44,654 bases of DNA from Thermotogaceae bacterium (GTDB lineage Bacteria; Thermotogota; Thermotogae; B21-G9; HyVt-16): assembly GCA_029981435.1 (NCBI GenBank), contig JARRBB010000008.1, positions 1-44,654 of the forward strand. The letters run 5' to 3'. The position numbers and the translations under genes are program-made. This document shows, in pieces, positions 8,256 through 16,255 of the stretch (position 1 is the stretch's first letter; each line of letters starts with the position of its first letter). The notes beneath the pieces were generated by a model. The model was not told the origin of the DNA and did no database searches. It saw only the letters and a list, made by a program, of their open reading frames with translations.

Positions 8256-8278
8256 AATATAAAATGGGGGTGTTGTCT

Positions 8279-9334
8279 TTGGCGTTTAAAATCAAGGCAT
8301 TCGAAGTTTCAAAAAAAACTTACATGTATTCAAAACCTTTCAAGATTTCTCTTGGAGCTCATTTTGAAAGTGTGAATGTTGAAGTTAAATTGATACTGGA
8401 TGATGGAATCTTTGGTCTTGGCGAGGCATCACCATCTTTTTTAATAAGTTCCGAAACACCTGATATGGTCGAAATAGGATTGAAAGAGCTCTGTCAGGCA
8501 CTCATTGGAAAAGACGTGAGAAATTACAGAAAGTTATTCGATGAAACTGATGTAATTTTCAAAGCAATCCCAAGTGCAAAAGCAGCAGTTCAGTACGCGA
8601 TAATAGATGCTTTGACGGCTTCTTTAGGAATAACACCGTTTGAATTTTTTGGAGGATCAAGGGATTCAATATACACCGACAAGACCGTCGGCATAGATGA
8701 AATAGAAAATATGGTTGAAGAAGCAAGGAGTATATATGCTGAGGGATTTAGGACAATAAAAATAAAAGTCGGATCAGTTGAAAAGGGAGTAAAAAGTGTT
8801 GAAAAGATAGCCGAGGTTACGGGAAACACCGGATACATAGTGGATGCTAATCAAGCGTTCAAAGCCAAAGAAGCGGTGGAACTATCCAGGAAACTCTATG
8901 AAAAAGGTATTAACGTTGTTTTACTCGAGCAACCTGTTCACAGAAAAGACTACGACGGTCTGAAATTCGTAAGGCAAAATTCACCTTACCCAGTGGCCGC
9001 TGATGAGGCAGTTTTTGAGAAATATGATGCGTTCAAATTGATACAGAATGGGTGTGTTGATTATATAAATATAAAACTTATGAAATCGGGTATATCCGAT
9101 GCACTTGCGATAGTTGAGATGGCAAAATCCGCAGGTGTTGGTTTGATGATAGGCTGTATGGGCGAATCTTCGCTTGGAATAACACAGAGTGTAGATTTTG
9201 CAGCTGGAACAGGTGCTTTTTCCTATCATGACCTTGATGCGAGCCTAATGCTGAAAGAGGAAAATCCTTTGAAAGGCTTTGAAAGAGATAAAGATGAGCT
9301 TAAAATCCTCGGGAGGGATAAAAGATGGAAATAA
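8279..9334 (+). CDS. L-Ala-D/L-Glu-type dipeptide epimerase (enolase superfamily)
   Basis: This enzyme epimerises dipeptides such as L-Ala-D-Glu released from murein peptides, so that they can enter normal amino-acid metabolism. It closely resembles Thermotoga maritima TM0006, a known dipeptide epimerase, as I recall that sequence. Acid/base lysines K161 and K163 are in IKIKVG. Metal ligands are D189 (VDAN), E217 (LEQPV) and D242 (ADEA). The second-face lysine is K266 (IKLMKSG), and the substrate-binding DLDAS motif is at 318-322. I prefer TTG at 8279, 6-7 nt after GGGGGTG, giving 351 residues. An in-frame ATG at 8264 has no ribosome binding site. It overlaps dppA by 10 nt. Confidence 0.9.
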   Translation: MAFKIKAFEVSKKTYMYSKPFKISLGAHFESVNVEVKLILDDGIFGLGEASPSFLISSETPDMVEIGLKELCQALIGKDVRNYRKLFDETDVIFKAIPSAKAAVQYAIIDALTASLGITPFEFFGGSRDSIYTDKTVGIDEIENMVEEARSIYAEGFRTIKIKVGSVEKGVKSVEKIAEVTGNTGYIVDANQAFKAKEAVELSRKLYEKGINVVLLEQPVHRKDYDGLKFVRQNSPYPVAADEAVFEKYDAFKLIQNGCVDYINIKLMKSGISDALAIVEMAKSAGVGLMIGCMGESSLGITQSVDFAAGTGAFSYHDLDASLMLKEENPLKGFERDKDELKILGRDKRWK

Positions 9335-10164
9335 AAAAGCTTTTCATATCGATAGATATAGAAGGAGTAGAAGGATTGAGCGATGTCTTTGAAGCCAATT
9401 CAAACGATAAAAGGTACAAGCCAGAATTGATGGAAGAACATATAAAGATGGTTCTTGATGAAGTTTTTGACCTTTTTGATGTTGAAAAAGTCGTTGTTGC
9501 AGATTCGCATGCTTTGGGGACGAATTTGAGTTATAATTTTTATGATGATCCAAGGGTCTTTCATATAAAAGGAGCTCCAAGGTTGTATTATATGATGACA
9601 GGAATAAGTTCTGAATTCGACGCTGCGTTCTTCTTGGGTTATCATTCTGGTGCAAATGCTCCTGGGGGTGTTTTGAATCATACCTATGCTGGTGCAGTTG
9701 TTCACAGAATATCTATAAATGGAAAAACTGTCAATGAAGCTATATTGAATTCTGGAGTAGCTGGTTATTTTAACGTTCCGGTTGTTTTCATATCTGGTGA
9801 TGATTATCTCAAAGAAGAGTGTGATGTTTTGAGAGAAAGAGGAACGAGATTTTTGATCACGAAAAACGCTATAGGTAGATACAGCGCGTTGATGAAGTCA
9901 AGAAGTCTGTTGAAAAAGGAGTTAAGAGAAATACTTGAGGATATAAAATCTTCAAATAGGAGTGAATTCAAACCTTTCAGCTTTGAAAAACCCTTCGAGA
10001 TCGAAATAGAGATGCATCATCCACATATGGCGGAGCTTTGCTCATTCATACCGCAAGTAGAAAGAAAAGGTTCTCACACCGTTGTTTACAGAGACGATGA
10101 TTACCTGAACATATACAATATGCTGATCGCATTAACACGACTTGCTGCAAGTACTTTAAGGTAG
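9325..10164 (+). CDS. dppA: D-aminopeptidase, M55 family (DppA)
   Basis: This cytoplasmic zinc peptidase of the DppA family cleaves N-terminal D-amino acids from short peptides such as D-Ala-D-Ala. Presumed metal and active-site residues are D11 and E13 (SIDIEGVEG), D60-x-H62 (VVVADSHALG), H107 (FFLGYHSGAN), H119 (VLNHTYAG) and E138 (NEAIL), in the order seen in Bacillus DppA. Length 279 is typical. The start codon lies inside the end of the epimerase gene, so the two are translationally coupled. Together they suggest recycling of peptides containing D-amino acids. Confidence 0.88.
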   Translation: MEIKKLFISIDIEGVEGLSDVFEANSNDKRYKPELMEEHIKMVLDEVFDLFDVEKVVVADSHALGTNLSYNFYDDPRVFHIKGAPRLYYMMTGISSEFDAAFFLGYHSGANAPGGVLNHTYAGAVVHRISINGKTVNEAILNSGVAGYFNVPVVFISGDDYLKEECDVLRERGTRFLITKNAIGRYSALMKSRSLLKKELREILEDIKSSNRSEFKPFSFEKPFEIEIEMHHPHMAELCSFIPQVERKGSHTVVYRDDDYLNIYNMLIALTRLAASTLR

Positions 10165-10187
10165 ATTCTGGGAGTGTGCATTGAAAG

Positions 10188-10850
10188 ATGGAAAAAGTGA
10201 TAGGAATTATCGGAGGAATGGGCCCGGAGGCAACCGCTGATTTCTTTATAAGATTTTTGAAGAAAGAAAAAGTTTCGAAAGATCAAGAGCATACGCATAT
10301 AATAATTGATTCAAATTCAAAGATACCCGATAGAACCAGATATTTGTTTGGAGATGGGCCTAATCCGTTGCCAAAGTTACTTGAGTCAGCAAAACGACTG
10401 GAAAATGCGGGAGCTACAATTTTAGTGATGCCCTGTAATACGGCACATTACTTCTATGAGGAAATAAAGAAACATATCAACATACCATTTTTAAATATGA
10501 TAGAAGAGACAGCCATCTACGTGAAAGATCTCAAGGTCAGTGATGTTCTTATAATGGCTACAAACGGCACTGTAAAAACAGGACTGTATCAGAGAGCATT
10601 TGAAAAATACGGTGTTTCATCTTACGTTCCTTCTCCTTCTTTTCAGGAAGATGTTATGAAAGGGATTTATTTGATAAAAGCGGGAAAAAATGATGAAGGT
10701 AAGGAGAAATTGAAGAAAGTCTATGAAAATTACGTTGATAAACACGGCTGTATAATCCTCGGATGTACCGAGATATCCATAGTTTTAAATGGCTTTCCAA
10801 AAACTGTGGATCCTGTTGACGTGGTAATCGAAAAACTTTTAAAAATTTGA
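10188..10850 (+). CDS. aspartate/glutamate racemase family protein
   Basis: This cofactor-independent two-cysteine amino-acid racemase interconverts L- and D-aspartate or a similar amino acid. The N-terminus GIIGGMGPEAT is the family signature. Catalytic cysteines are C83 in MPCNTAHY and C193 in ILGCTEIS. At 220 residues it is the size of RacD/YgeA-type enzymes, not of MurI. It sits 23 nt after dppA. With the epimerase and aminopeptidase it would let the cell convert D-amino acids from murein peptides. Exact substrate specificity is not readable. Confidence 0.85.
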   Translation: MEKVIGIIGGMGPEATADFFIRFLKKEKVSKDQEHTHIIIDSNSKIPDRTRYLFGDGPNPLPKLLESAKRLENAGATILVMPCNTAHYFYEEIKKHINIPFLNMIEETAIYVKDLKVSDVLIMATNGTVKTGLYQRAFEKYGVSSYVPSPSFQEDVMKGIYLIKAGKNDEGKEKLKKVYENYVDKHGCIILGCTEISIVLNGFPKTVDPVDVVIEKLLKI

Positions 10851-10865
10851 TAAAGGGGGATAATC

Positions 10866-11621
10866 ATGAATTTTGGATTGCAACTTTATAGTGTTCGAGA
10901 TAAGCTTTCAGAAGATTTTTTTGGGACTTTGAAAAAGCTTGGTGATATAGGCTACAGAGCGTTTGAATTCGCGGGTTATTACGATCACTCAGCAGAAGAG
11001 ATAAGAAAATTCCTCGATAGCAATGGTTTAAGAGCAGTATCAGCACATGTACCGATTCAGTTACTTGAGAATGATCCAGAAAAGGAGTTTGAATTTGCAC
11101 GAAAGCTCGGTATGGAGTATGTTATCTGTCCATTCCTTCCAAAAGAAAACTGGGAGAATGCTGATTATTACAGAAAAGTAGCAAACCTTTTCAACGAACT
11201 TGGTGAAAAAGCAAAGAAGTACGGTTTGAAATTTGGATATCATAATCATAGTTTTGAATTTATAGTTTTGAAGGATGGAACAACGGGATTCGATATACTT
11301 ATAGAAAACACCGACCCTGAACTGGTATTTTTTGAACCGGATGTTTACTGGATAAAGTATGCAGGCTACGAACCTTCAGAGTTCATAGAGAATCGGTTGA
11401 AAAACAGAATTGAGATTGTCCATTTGAAAGATATGAAAGGTGACGAAACCAAGGAAATGACGGAACTCGGGACAGGAATAATAGATTTCAAGAAAATTGT
11501 GGCAACCACTCTAAAACTTGGTGCAAAATGGTATATAATAGAGCAAGATAGATCTTCACTTGATTCACTGGAAAGTGTAAAAATGAGCTTCAATTTCTTT
11601 ATAAAAAATTTCTCAAAATAG
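10866..11621 (+). CDS. sugar (phosphate) isomerase/epimerase, xylose-isomerase-like TIM barrel
   Basis: This 251-residue TIM barrel of the AP-endonuclease-2 / xylose-isomerase-like family binds a divalent metal. It starts MNFGLQLYSVRDKL. Likely metal or substrate residues lie in YRAFEFAG, YHNHSFEF, EPDVYW and VHLKDMKG. Relatives isomerise or epimerise sugars. Many act on 3-keto-sugars made by a Gfo/Idh dehydrogenase, which is exactly the next gene. RBS AAAGGGGGA; 15 nt from the racemase. A role on a sugar derived from murein is possible but unproven. Confidence 0.8.
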   Translation: MNFGLQLYSVRDKLSEDFFGTLKKLGDIGYRAFEFAGYYDHSAEEIRKFLDSNGLRAVSAHVPIQLLENDPEKEFEFARKLGMEYVICPFLPKENWENADYYRKVANLFNELGEKAKKYGLKFGYHNHSFEFIVLKDGTTGFDILIENTDPELVFFEPDVYWIKYAGYEPSEFIENRLKNRIEIVHLKDMKGDETKEMTELGTGIIDFKKIVATTLKLGAKWYIIEQDRSSLDSLESVKMSFNFFIKNFSK

Positions 11622-11639
11622 AAAAGGAGGTATTCAGTT

Positions 11640-12680
11640 ATGTCAAAAAAAATAAAAGCCGGGATAGTTGGTGTTGGTAAGATAGCACAAACTCTCTATC
11701 TACCAAATTTGTCAAATCATCCTGATGTTGAGCTGAAAGCAATATGTGACGTTGATGACGTGAACATCGAATATGTTACTAAACTCTACAAAATCGAAAA
11801 AGTTTATAGAGATTATAAGGAAATGATCGATAAAGAAGATCTGGATGCGGTATTTGTATGTACTCCAAATTACCTTCATGCACCGGTTACGATTTACGCC
11901 GCAAGTAAAGGATTACATGTTATGGTTGAAAAACCAATGGCTATAACTATGAAAGAAGCAAAGGAAATGGTCGAAACCGCCAGAAAAAACGGAGTAATAC
12001 TCATGGTCGACCAATCACAGAGGTTCGCGCCAATACATCAAAAAGCGAAAGAAATAATGGATTCCGGAATGCTTGGAAAAGTTCTCTCTGTTAGAACAAC
12101 ATTTGGTCATGCAGGACCTGAGAACTGGTCACCGAGGGGAAAATGGTTCTTTGAAAAAGAAAAAGCAGGATTTGGGCCTCTGGCGGATCTTGGCGTTCAC
12201 AAGGTCGATCTCGTGAGATATCTTACCGGCCTTGAAGTTGAAGAAGTAGCAGCCTTTACATCGAGACTTGAAAAAGATTGGGGAACGGTTGAAGACAATG
12301 CAGCTATAATTTTGAAGTTCAACAACGGGGCTCTTGGAGCTGTGACAGCAAACTGGATAACACATGGAGACGAATCGAACGATGTAATTATATACTGTGA
12401 AAATGGTGTACTGAAAGTTAATGTTGAAAAAGAAAGAAGACTTTTTGTCGAGCTTGTGAAGCCTATAGTTTCAACTCTTGAAGTGGAAGTTCCACCGATG
12501 GTCACAAACGCTGAGGGTGGCTGGAAAATTCCAAGTATAGACAACTTTATCGATTCAATACTTGGAAGAGCAGAATGTCTCGTCCCTGGTGAAGAAGGTA
12601 TGAAGTCGCTTGAAATAATAGTTGCCGCCAACATTTCTGCTGAAACCGGTAAAGTAATCAAACTCCCTTTGAATGAATGA
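11640..12680 (+). CDS. Gfo/Idh/MocA family NAD(P)-dependent sugar dehydrogenase
   Basis: This 346-residue oxidoreductase has an N-terminal Rossmann fold (AGIVGVGKIAQ, 7-17) and the family's catalytic lysine in VEKPMA (K98). A C-terminal alpha/beta domain carries GPLADLGVHKVDL, where the histidine and aspartate are the usual catalytic pair. Such enzymes oxidise ring hydroxyls of sugars or inositols, often at C3. The pairing with the TIM-barrel isomerase just upstream (18-nt gap, strong AAGGAGG site) suggests an oxidise-then-epimerise or cleave pathway. It is the last gene of the five-gene operon. Confidence 0.85.
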   Translation: MSKKIKAGIVGVGKIAQTLYLPNLSNHPDVELKAICDVDDVNIEYVTKLYKIEKVYRDYKEMIDKEDLDAVFVCTPNYLHAPVTIYAASKGLHVMVEKPMAITMKEAKEMVETARKNGVILMVDQSQRFAPIHQKAKEIMDSGMLGKVLSVRTTFGHAGPENWSPRGKWFFEKEKAGFGPLADLGVHKVDLVRYLTGLEVEEVAAFTSRLEKDWGTVEDNAAIILKFNNGALGAVTANWITHGDESNDVIIYCENGVLKVNVEKERRLFVELVKPIVSTLEVEVPPMVTNAEGGWKIPSIDNFIDSILGRAECLVPGEEGMKSLEIIVAANISAETGKVIKLPLNE

Positions 12681-12696
12681 GTGATAGTCTTACAAT
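12669..12696 (+). promoter_or_regulatory. pyrG: putative pyrG promoter
   Basis: TTGAAT at 12669-12674, a 16-nt spacer and TACAAT at 12691-12696 overlap the 3' end of the Gfo/Idh gene. The predicted transcript would begin about 12702-12704, at the foot of the hairpin at 12703-12723. Confidence 0.45.
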
Positions 12697-12702
12697 ACCT
12701 TT

Positions 12703-12737
12703 ACCGGCGCTTTGAGCGCCGGTTTGAATTTGTTTTA
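12703..12737 (+). terminator. hairpin between the Gfo/Idh gene and pyrG (terminator or leader attenuator)
   Basis: A perfect 9-bp G/C-rich stem, ACCGGCGCT (12703-12711) and AGCGCCGGT (12715-12723), has a TTG loop. The downstream tract TTTGAATTTGTTTT is a weak U-run. It can end the upstream operon. It is also the predicted first segment of the pyrG transcript, so it may act in pyrG expression. Confidence 0.6.
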
Positions 12738-12751
12738 AGGAGGTTTTGTAG

Positions 12752-14335
12752 ATGCCCAAGAAATTCATAGTTGTTACCGGTGGAGTTTTGAGTGGTATTG
12801 GAAAAGGAATAGTTGCTGCATCTATTTCAAGACTTTTGATAGATTGCGGGATAGATGTGAATGTTTTAAAGATCGATCCGTATTTGAACATGGATGCCGG
12901 TACCATGAATCCCAATCAGCATGGCGAGGTTTTTGTTACTGATGATGGTTATGAAGCAGATCTCGATCTTGGCCATTATGAAAGATTTACAGGTAAAAAT
13001 ATGTCTCGAAAAAACAATCTTACAGCAGGCCAGGTCTATTATTCCGTTATCACAAAAGAAAGAAAAGGAGAATATCTCGGTTCAACCGTTCAGGTTGTAC
13101 CGCATGTAACGGAAGAAATAAAAGAAAGAATAAGGTCCATGGAAGGAGAACTCCTTGTAATTGAAATAGGTGGGACGGTTGGTGATATAGAAGGAGAGGT
13201 TTTCCTTGAAGCTGTGAGAGAACTCTCGCTGGAATTGGGGCAGAGTAATTTTCTTTTCATCCACACAACTTTTGTTCCTTATTTACGAACCACAAATGAA
13301 TTTAAAACTAAACCAACACAGCAGTCTGTTCAACTTTTGCGAAGAATTGGTATTCACCCGAATATGATCGTTGTTAGAACGGAATCGCCTATAGATCCTG
13401 CAAGCCTCGATAAGCTTTCTTTGTTTGCAGGTGTACCGAGAAATATGGTTATAAATCTTTATGATACAAACAACGTTTATGAAATTCCAGAAGTTTTGAA
13501 GGAGTACGACGTTCACCAAAAAATAGCAAGGTTTCTGAACATGGAATTGTCTGGAAAACTGAATTGGAGTTATCCAAAAGTCTTCAAACCGATAAAAATA
13601 GCTCTCGTTGGAAAATACCTTGGAACGGACGATGCATACAAAAGTATAATAGAAAGTATATTTCTATGCGGTGCTGAAAAACCACGTGTCATTGATTCTG
13701 AACTTCTTGAAGAAAGCAGTGATCCCGAGGAATTTTTGAGAGGCTTTGATGGCATCATAATACCCGGGGGATTTGGAAAACGCGGTATAGAAGGAAAAAT
13801 AAAGGCAATAACTTATGCGCGTGAAAAGAATATACCGATTCTTGGAATATGTCTTGGGATGCAGTTGATGGTTATAGAATACTTCAGAAATGTGGTTGGT
13901 TTTGAAAAAGCTAATTCCACTGAGTTCGATCCTGATACACCTTATCCTGTGATAGATATAATGGAAGAGCAAAAAAAGGTTCTAAACCTTGGAGGAACCA
14001 TGAGGCTTGGTAGCCAGGACATGCGAATACTTCCGAATACAAAACTATGGAATATGTACGGTGAAATCTCTGAAGAAAAAGAAAGACACAGACACAGGTA
14101 CGAAGTAAATTACGATGATTTCAAAGATTACTTCTTCTTACCGTCGGTCAACAGTGAAAATCCAGAAAGTAAACTCATCGTTTCTGCTATGTCCGATTTC
14201 GTGGAAGCGATTGAATTGAAAAACCATCCATTTTTTGTTGGAGTTCAATTTCATCCTGAATATAAAAGCAAAGTCGGAAGACCACATCCAGTCTTTACTG
14301 CTCTTGTGAAGGCTATAGAAGAGAAACTTAAATGA
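12752..14335 (+). CDS. pyrG: CTP synthase
   Basis: CTP synthase aminates UTP to CTP using ATP and glutamine-derived ammonia. The N-terminal synthetase domain (about 1-268) has the P-loop [11 protein letters not shown] (9-19) and GGTVGDIEG (140-148). The C-terminal class I glutamine amidotransferase domain has nucleophile C367 in GICLGMQ and the H501/E503 pair in QFHPEY. Length 527 is normal. ATG with AAGGAGG 9-10 nt upstream. The 3' end overlaps the convergent panD by 8 bp. Confidence 0.97.
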   Translation: MPKKFIVVTGGVLSGIGKGIVAASISRLLIDCGIDVNVLKIDPYLNMDAGTMNPNQHGEVFVTDDGYEADLDLGHYERFTGKNMSRKNNLTAGQVYYSVITKERKGEYLGSTVQVVPHVTEEIKERIRSMEGELLVIEIGGTVGDIEGEVFLEAVRELSLELGQSNFLFIHTTFVPYLRTTNEFKTKPTQQSVQLLRRIGIHPNMIVVRTESPIDPASLDKLSLFAGVPRNMVINLYDTNNVYEIPEVLKEYDVHQKIARFLNMELSGKLNWSYPKVFKPIKIALVGKYLGTDDAYKSIIESIFLCGAEKPRVIDSELLEESSDPEEFLRGFDGIIIPGGFGKRGIEGKIKAITYAREKNIPILGICLGMQLMVIEYFRNVVGFEKANSTEFDPDTPYPVIDIMEEQKKVLNLGGTMRLGSQDMRILPNTKLWNMYGEISEEKERHRHRYEVNYDDFKDYFFLPSVNSENPESKLIVSAMSDFVEAIELKNHPFFVGVQFHPEYKSKVGRPHPVFTALVKAIEEKLK

Positions 14336-14678
14336 TTCTGACAGGCTTGTTATGTTCGTTTAAAAGTATCAGTTTTGGCTTTGTGTATTCTTCATCGCTG
14401 TAAATAGCGTATGAGGCTATTATTATTTTATCACCTAATTCAACCAGCCTTGCGGCTGCACCGTTCAATCCAATGCAGCCGCTTCCTTTTTTTCCTTTTA
14501 TGACATAGGTTTCAAATCTATTTCCATTGTTTATGTCATAGACATGAACAAGTTCATTTTCTTTTATATCTGCAAGTTCAAGAAGCTCTTCATCTATTGT
14601 TATACTTCCTTCATAATTAAGGTTTTTCTCTGTCACGGTTGCTCGATGCAGTTTCGATTTTAAAAAAATTCTGAACAT
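14328..14678 (-). CDS. panD: aspartate 1-decarboxylase
   Basis: PanD makes beta-alanine from L-aspartate for pantothenate and CoA synthesis. It is a pyruvoyl enzyme made as a proenzyme that cleaves itself at Gly24-Ser25 (NYEGSITID), which gives the catalytic pyruvoyl group. Other conserved features are the N-terminal [12 protein letters not shown] with K9, and GLNGAAARL. Length 116 is typical. The start ATG has AGGAGGT upstream. It converges on pyrG with an 8-bp overlap of the 3' ends. A strong terminator separates it from hup, so it likely has its own promoter in 14679-14728. Confidence 0.95.
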   Translation of the reverse strand: MFRIFLKSKLHRATVTEKNLNYEGSITIDEELLELADIKENELVHVYDINNGNRFETYVIKGKKGSGCIGLNGAAARLVELGDKIIIASYAIYSDEEYTKPKLILLNEHNKPVRII

Positions 14679-14728
14679 TCAATTTACCTCCTGAACATAA
14701 TAGAATTCTTTCAATTAAATTATAAAAC

Positions 14729-14757
14729 AAAAAGGCGGGTTTTTCACCCGCCTTTTT
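14729..14757 (-). terminator. terminator of hup (works in either direction)
   Basis: Stem of 12 bp, AAAAAGGCGGGT with ACCCGCCTTTTT, with a 5-nt loop at 14741-14745. T-runs occur after the stem on either strand. It sits 18 bp past the hup stop codon and upstream of panD. Confidence 0.88.
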
Positions 14758-14775
14758 GTTTTTTAGAACTGCTAA

Positions 14776-15048
14776 TTAACCAACCTTTTCTTTGAGTTCT
14801 TTACCAGGCACAAATTTTGGAATCTTTTTGGCTGGTATATTGATTGCTTTCTTGGTTCTTGGATTTACACCTTTTCTCGCTGCTCTTTCTTTTACTACGA
14901 AGCTACCAAAACCAACCAATCTTACTTTTTCACCTTTTGCAAGTGCTCCGCTAACAACTTCAATGAAAGCATCGACTACTTTCTGTGCTTCCTTTTTAGT
15001 TGTTCCTGCCTTTTTGGCTACTTCAGCCACAAGTGTCTTCTTATTCAT
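14776..15048 (-). CDS. hup: DNA-binding protein HU
   Basis: HU is the small dimeric nucleoid protein that bends DNA. The 90-residue sequence begins MNKKTLVAEVAKKAG and carries the HU/IHF signature GFGSFVVKERAARKGVNPRT, with the DNA-intercalating Asn-Pro on the flexible arm. The C-terminus KIPKFVPGKELKEKVG is typical. A strong run of Gs precedes the start (GGGAAAGGGGGGCAATTAAATG). It lies 63 nt after csaB on the same strand; a weak TTGTCA -35 in that gap may serve it. Confidence 0.97.
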   Translation of the reverse strand: MNKKTLVAEVAKKAGTTKKEAQKVVDAFIEVVSGALAKGEKVRLVGFGSFVVKERAARKGVNPRTKKAINIPAKKIPKFVPGKELKEKVG

Positions 15049-15111
15049 TTAATTGCCCCCCTTTCCCAGGACGTTGGGATATTTTGGAAACCTCTACTTG
15101 ACAAAAATATA

Positions 15112-16182
15112 TCATGTTTTTGGTTCAAAAATCAAGTTTTTGGTTATATATTTGGTTTCCAGGAAAAAATTTAACAATTTTCTAACATTAATAAGCCTTC
15201 TGGAGAACGTTTCAAGAACAGTTTCTCTGTAATTATCGAAATCGAATTTTTCCAAGCTTTTTATTGCCCCAACAAGCTCAAAAGATGAATTAAAATCGGT
15301 GAAGCCGGGATATGGAAATTCGATAAATGTTCGAACGATTTTTGGATTTTTTGGAGAGATAAACTTTGTTGAAAAAATCAACGATAGAATTGCACCGTGT
15401 AATCTCTGAGTAACCACAAGGCTTGAAGTTGCTATTGAATTGACTATTCTGTTGTAACCAATTGATACAGATACTTCGAAACGATTCCTGAGTTTATCAA
15501 GATTTTTCAAAGCTATTTTTTCTTCTTCTTTTGGAAAAAACAGGAGCAGGTCGATTTTTTTAAAACCCATTGATTCAATTATATTGAAGAAGTCATCACT
15601 GTTTATTGGTTCTTTTATAACCAGTGAGATTTTTTCACTGTCCTTTTCCTGAAAACCCTTTTCTTTATCATCATCAATTTCAAACGCTAAATCAGCTGAT
15701 AAAAGGGTATTTTTTGAAAAGAGTTTTGAGTATCTGTAAGACACAGGATCGCGCATAACTGGATAAACCAGATCAGATTGGAGAATTTTTTTCATTATTC
15801 TTCTGCTTATGTTGTTTTTTAAAGGTCCTAAACTCTGTGCGAGTAGTAAAACGGGCTTTTTAATTAATAAGGCATGTTTTACCAGTGTAGAATAATACAG
15901 AAAACTTCGAAGACTTGTCTCATCTTGAAAAATACCACCGCCACCACCTATAACCAGATCACACGAGTTTATTGTTTTAAGAAGTTTCAAAAAATCATAT
16001 TTTGAAACATTTGACAATTCGAATTTGAAATTTTCCCCGGAAATCTTGGGGATCTTTGGAGAGAGTACAGTTACCCTTGATATATCATCATATTCTGATA
16101 GAAGTCTCAGAGATTTTTCAAGTAAAATTTCGTCTCCAAGGTTTCCGTAACCATAAAAACCGAAAAGAAAAATTTTTTTCAC
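15112..16182 (-). CDS. csaB: polysaccharide pyruvyl transferase, CsaB-like
   Basis: This family adds pyruvate ketals to cell-wall polysaccharides, creating the anchor recognised by SLH domains of surface proteins. It is fitting for Thermotogota, whose outer sheath is attached through SLH-bearing proteins. N-terminal GYGNLGDEILL (11-21), GGGGGIFQDE, LLAQSLGPL and RLHGAILSL are hallmark motifs of the CsaB/WcaK superfamily. I chose GTG at 16182 because AAAGGTGAT precedes it and the protein then starts at the Rossmann-like strand KKIFLFGFYG, giving 356 residues. A start at 16239 would add 19 residues without a clear site. The exact acceptor is inferred, not shown. Confidence 0.82.
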   Translation of the reverse strand: MKKIFLFGFYGYGNLGDEILLEKSLRLLSEYDDISRVTVLSPKIPKISGENFKFELSNVSKYDFLKLLKTINSCDLVIGGGGGIFQDETSLRSFLYYSTLVKHALLIKKPVLLLAQSLGPLKNNISRRIMKKILQSDLVYPVMRDPVSYRYSKLFSKNTLLSADLAFEIDDDKEKGFQEKDSEKISLVIKEPINSDDFFNIIESMGFKKIDLLLFFPKEEEKIALKNLDKLRNRFEVSVSIGYNRIVNSIATSSLVVTQRLHGAILSLIFSTKFISPKNPKIVRTFIEFPYPGFTDFNSSFELVGAIKSLEKFDFDNYRETVLETFSRRLINVRKLLNFFLETKYITKNLIFEPKT

Positions 16183-16255
16183 TTTTATCACCTTTGATGG
16201 TTTATCGTACCAAATAATCTTTCTGAATGTCCATTTCAATTTCCTTTATGAATTC

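Noticed and set aside
8264-8278. ATG at 8264 as the dipeptide epimerase start
   Set aside because: It lies directly after the terminator T-run with no ribosome binding site. GGGGGTG at 8266-8272 positions the TTG at 8279.
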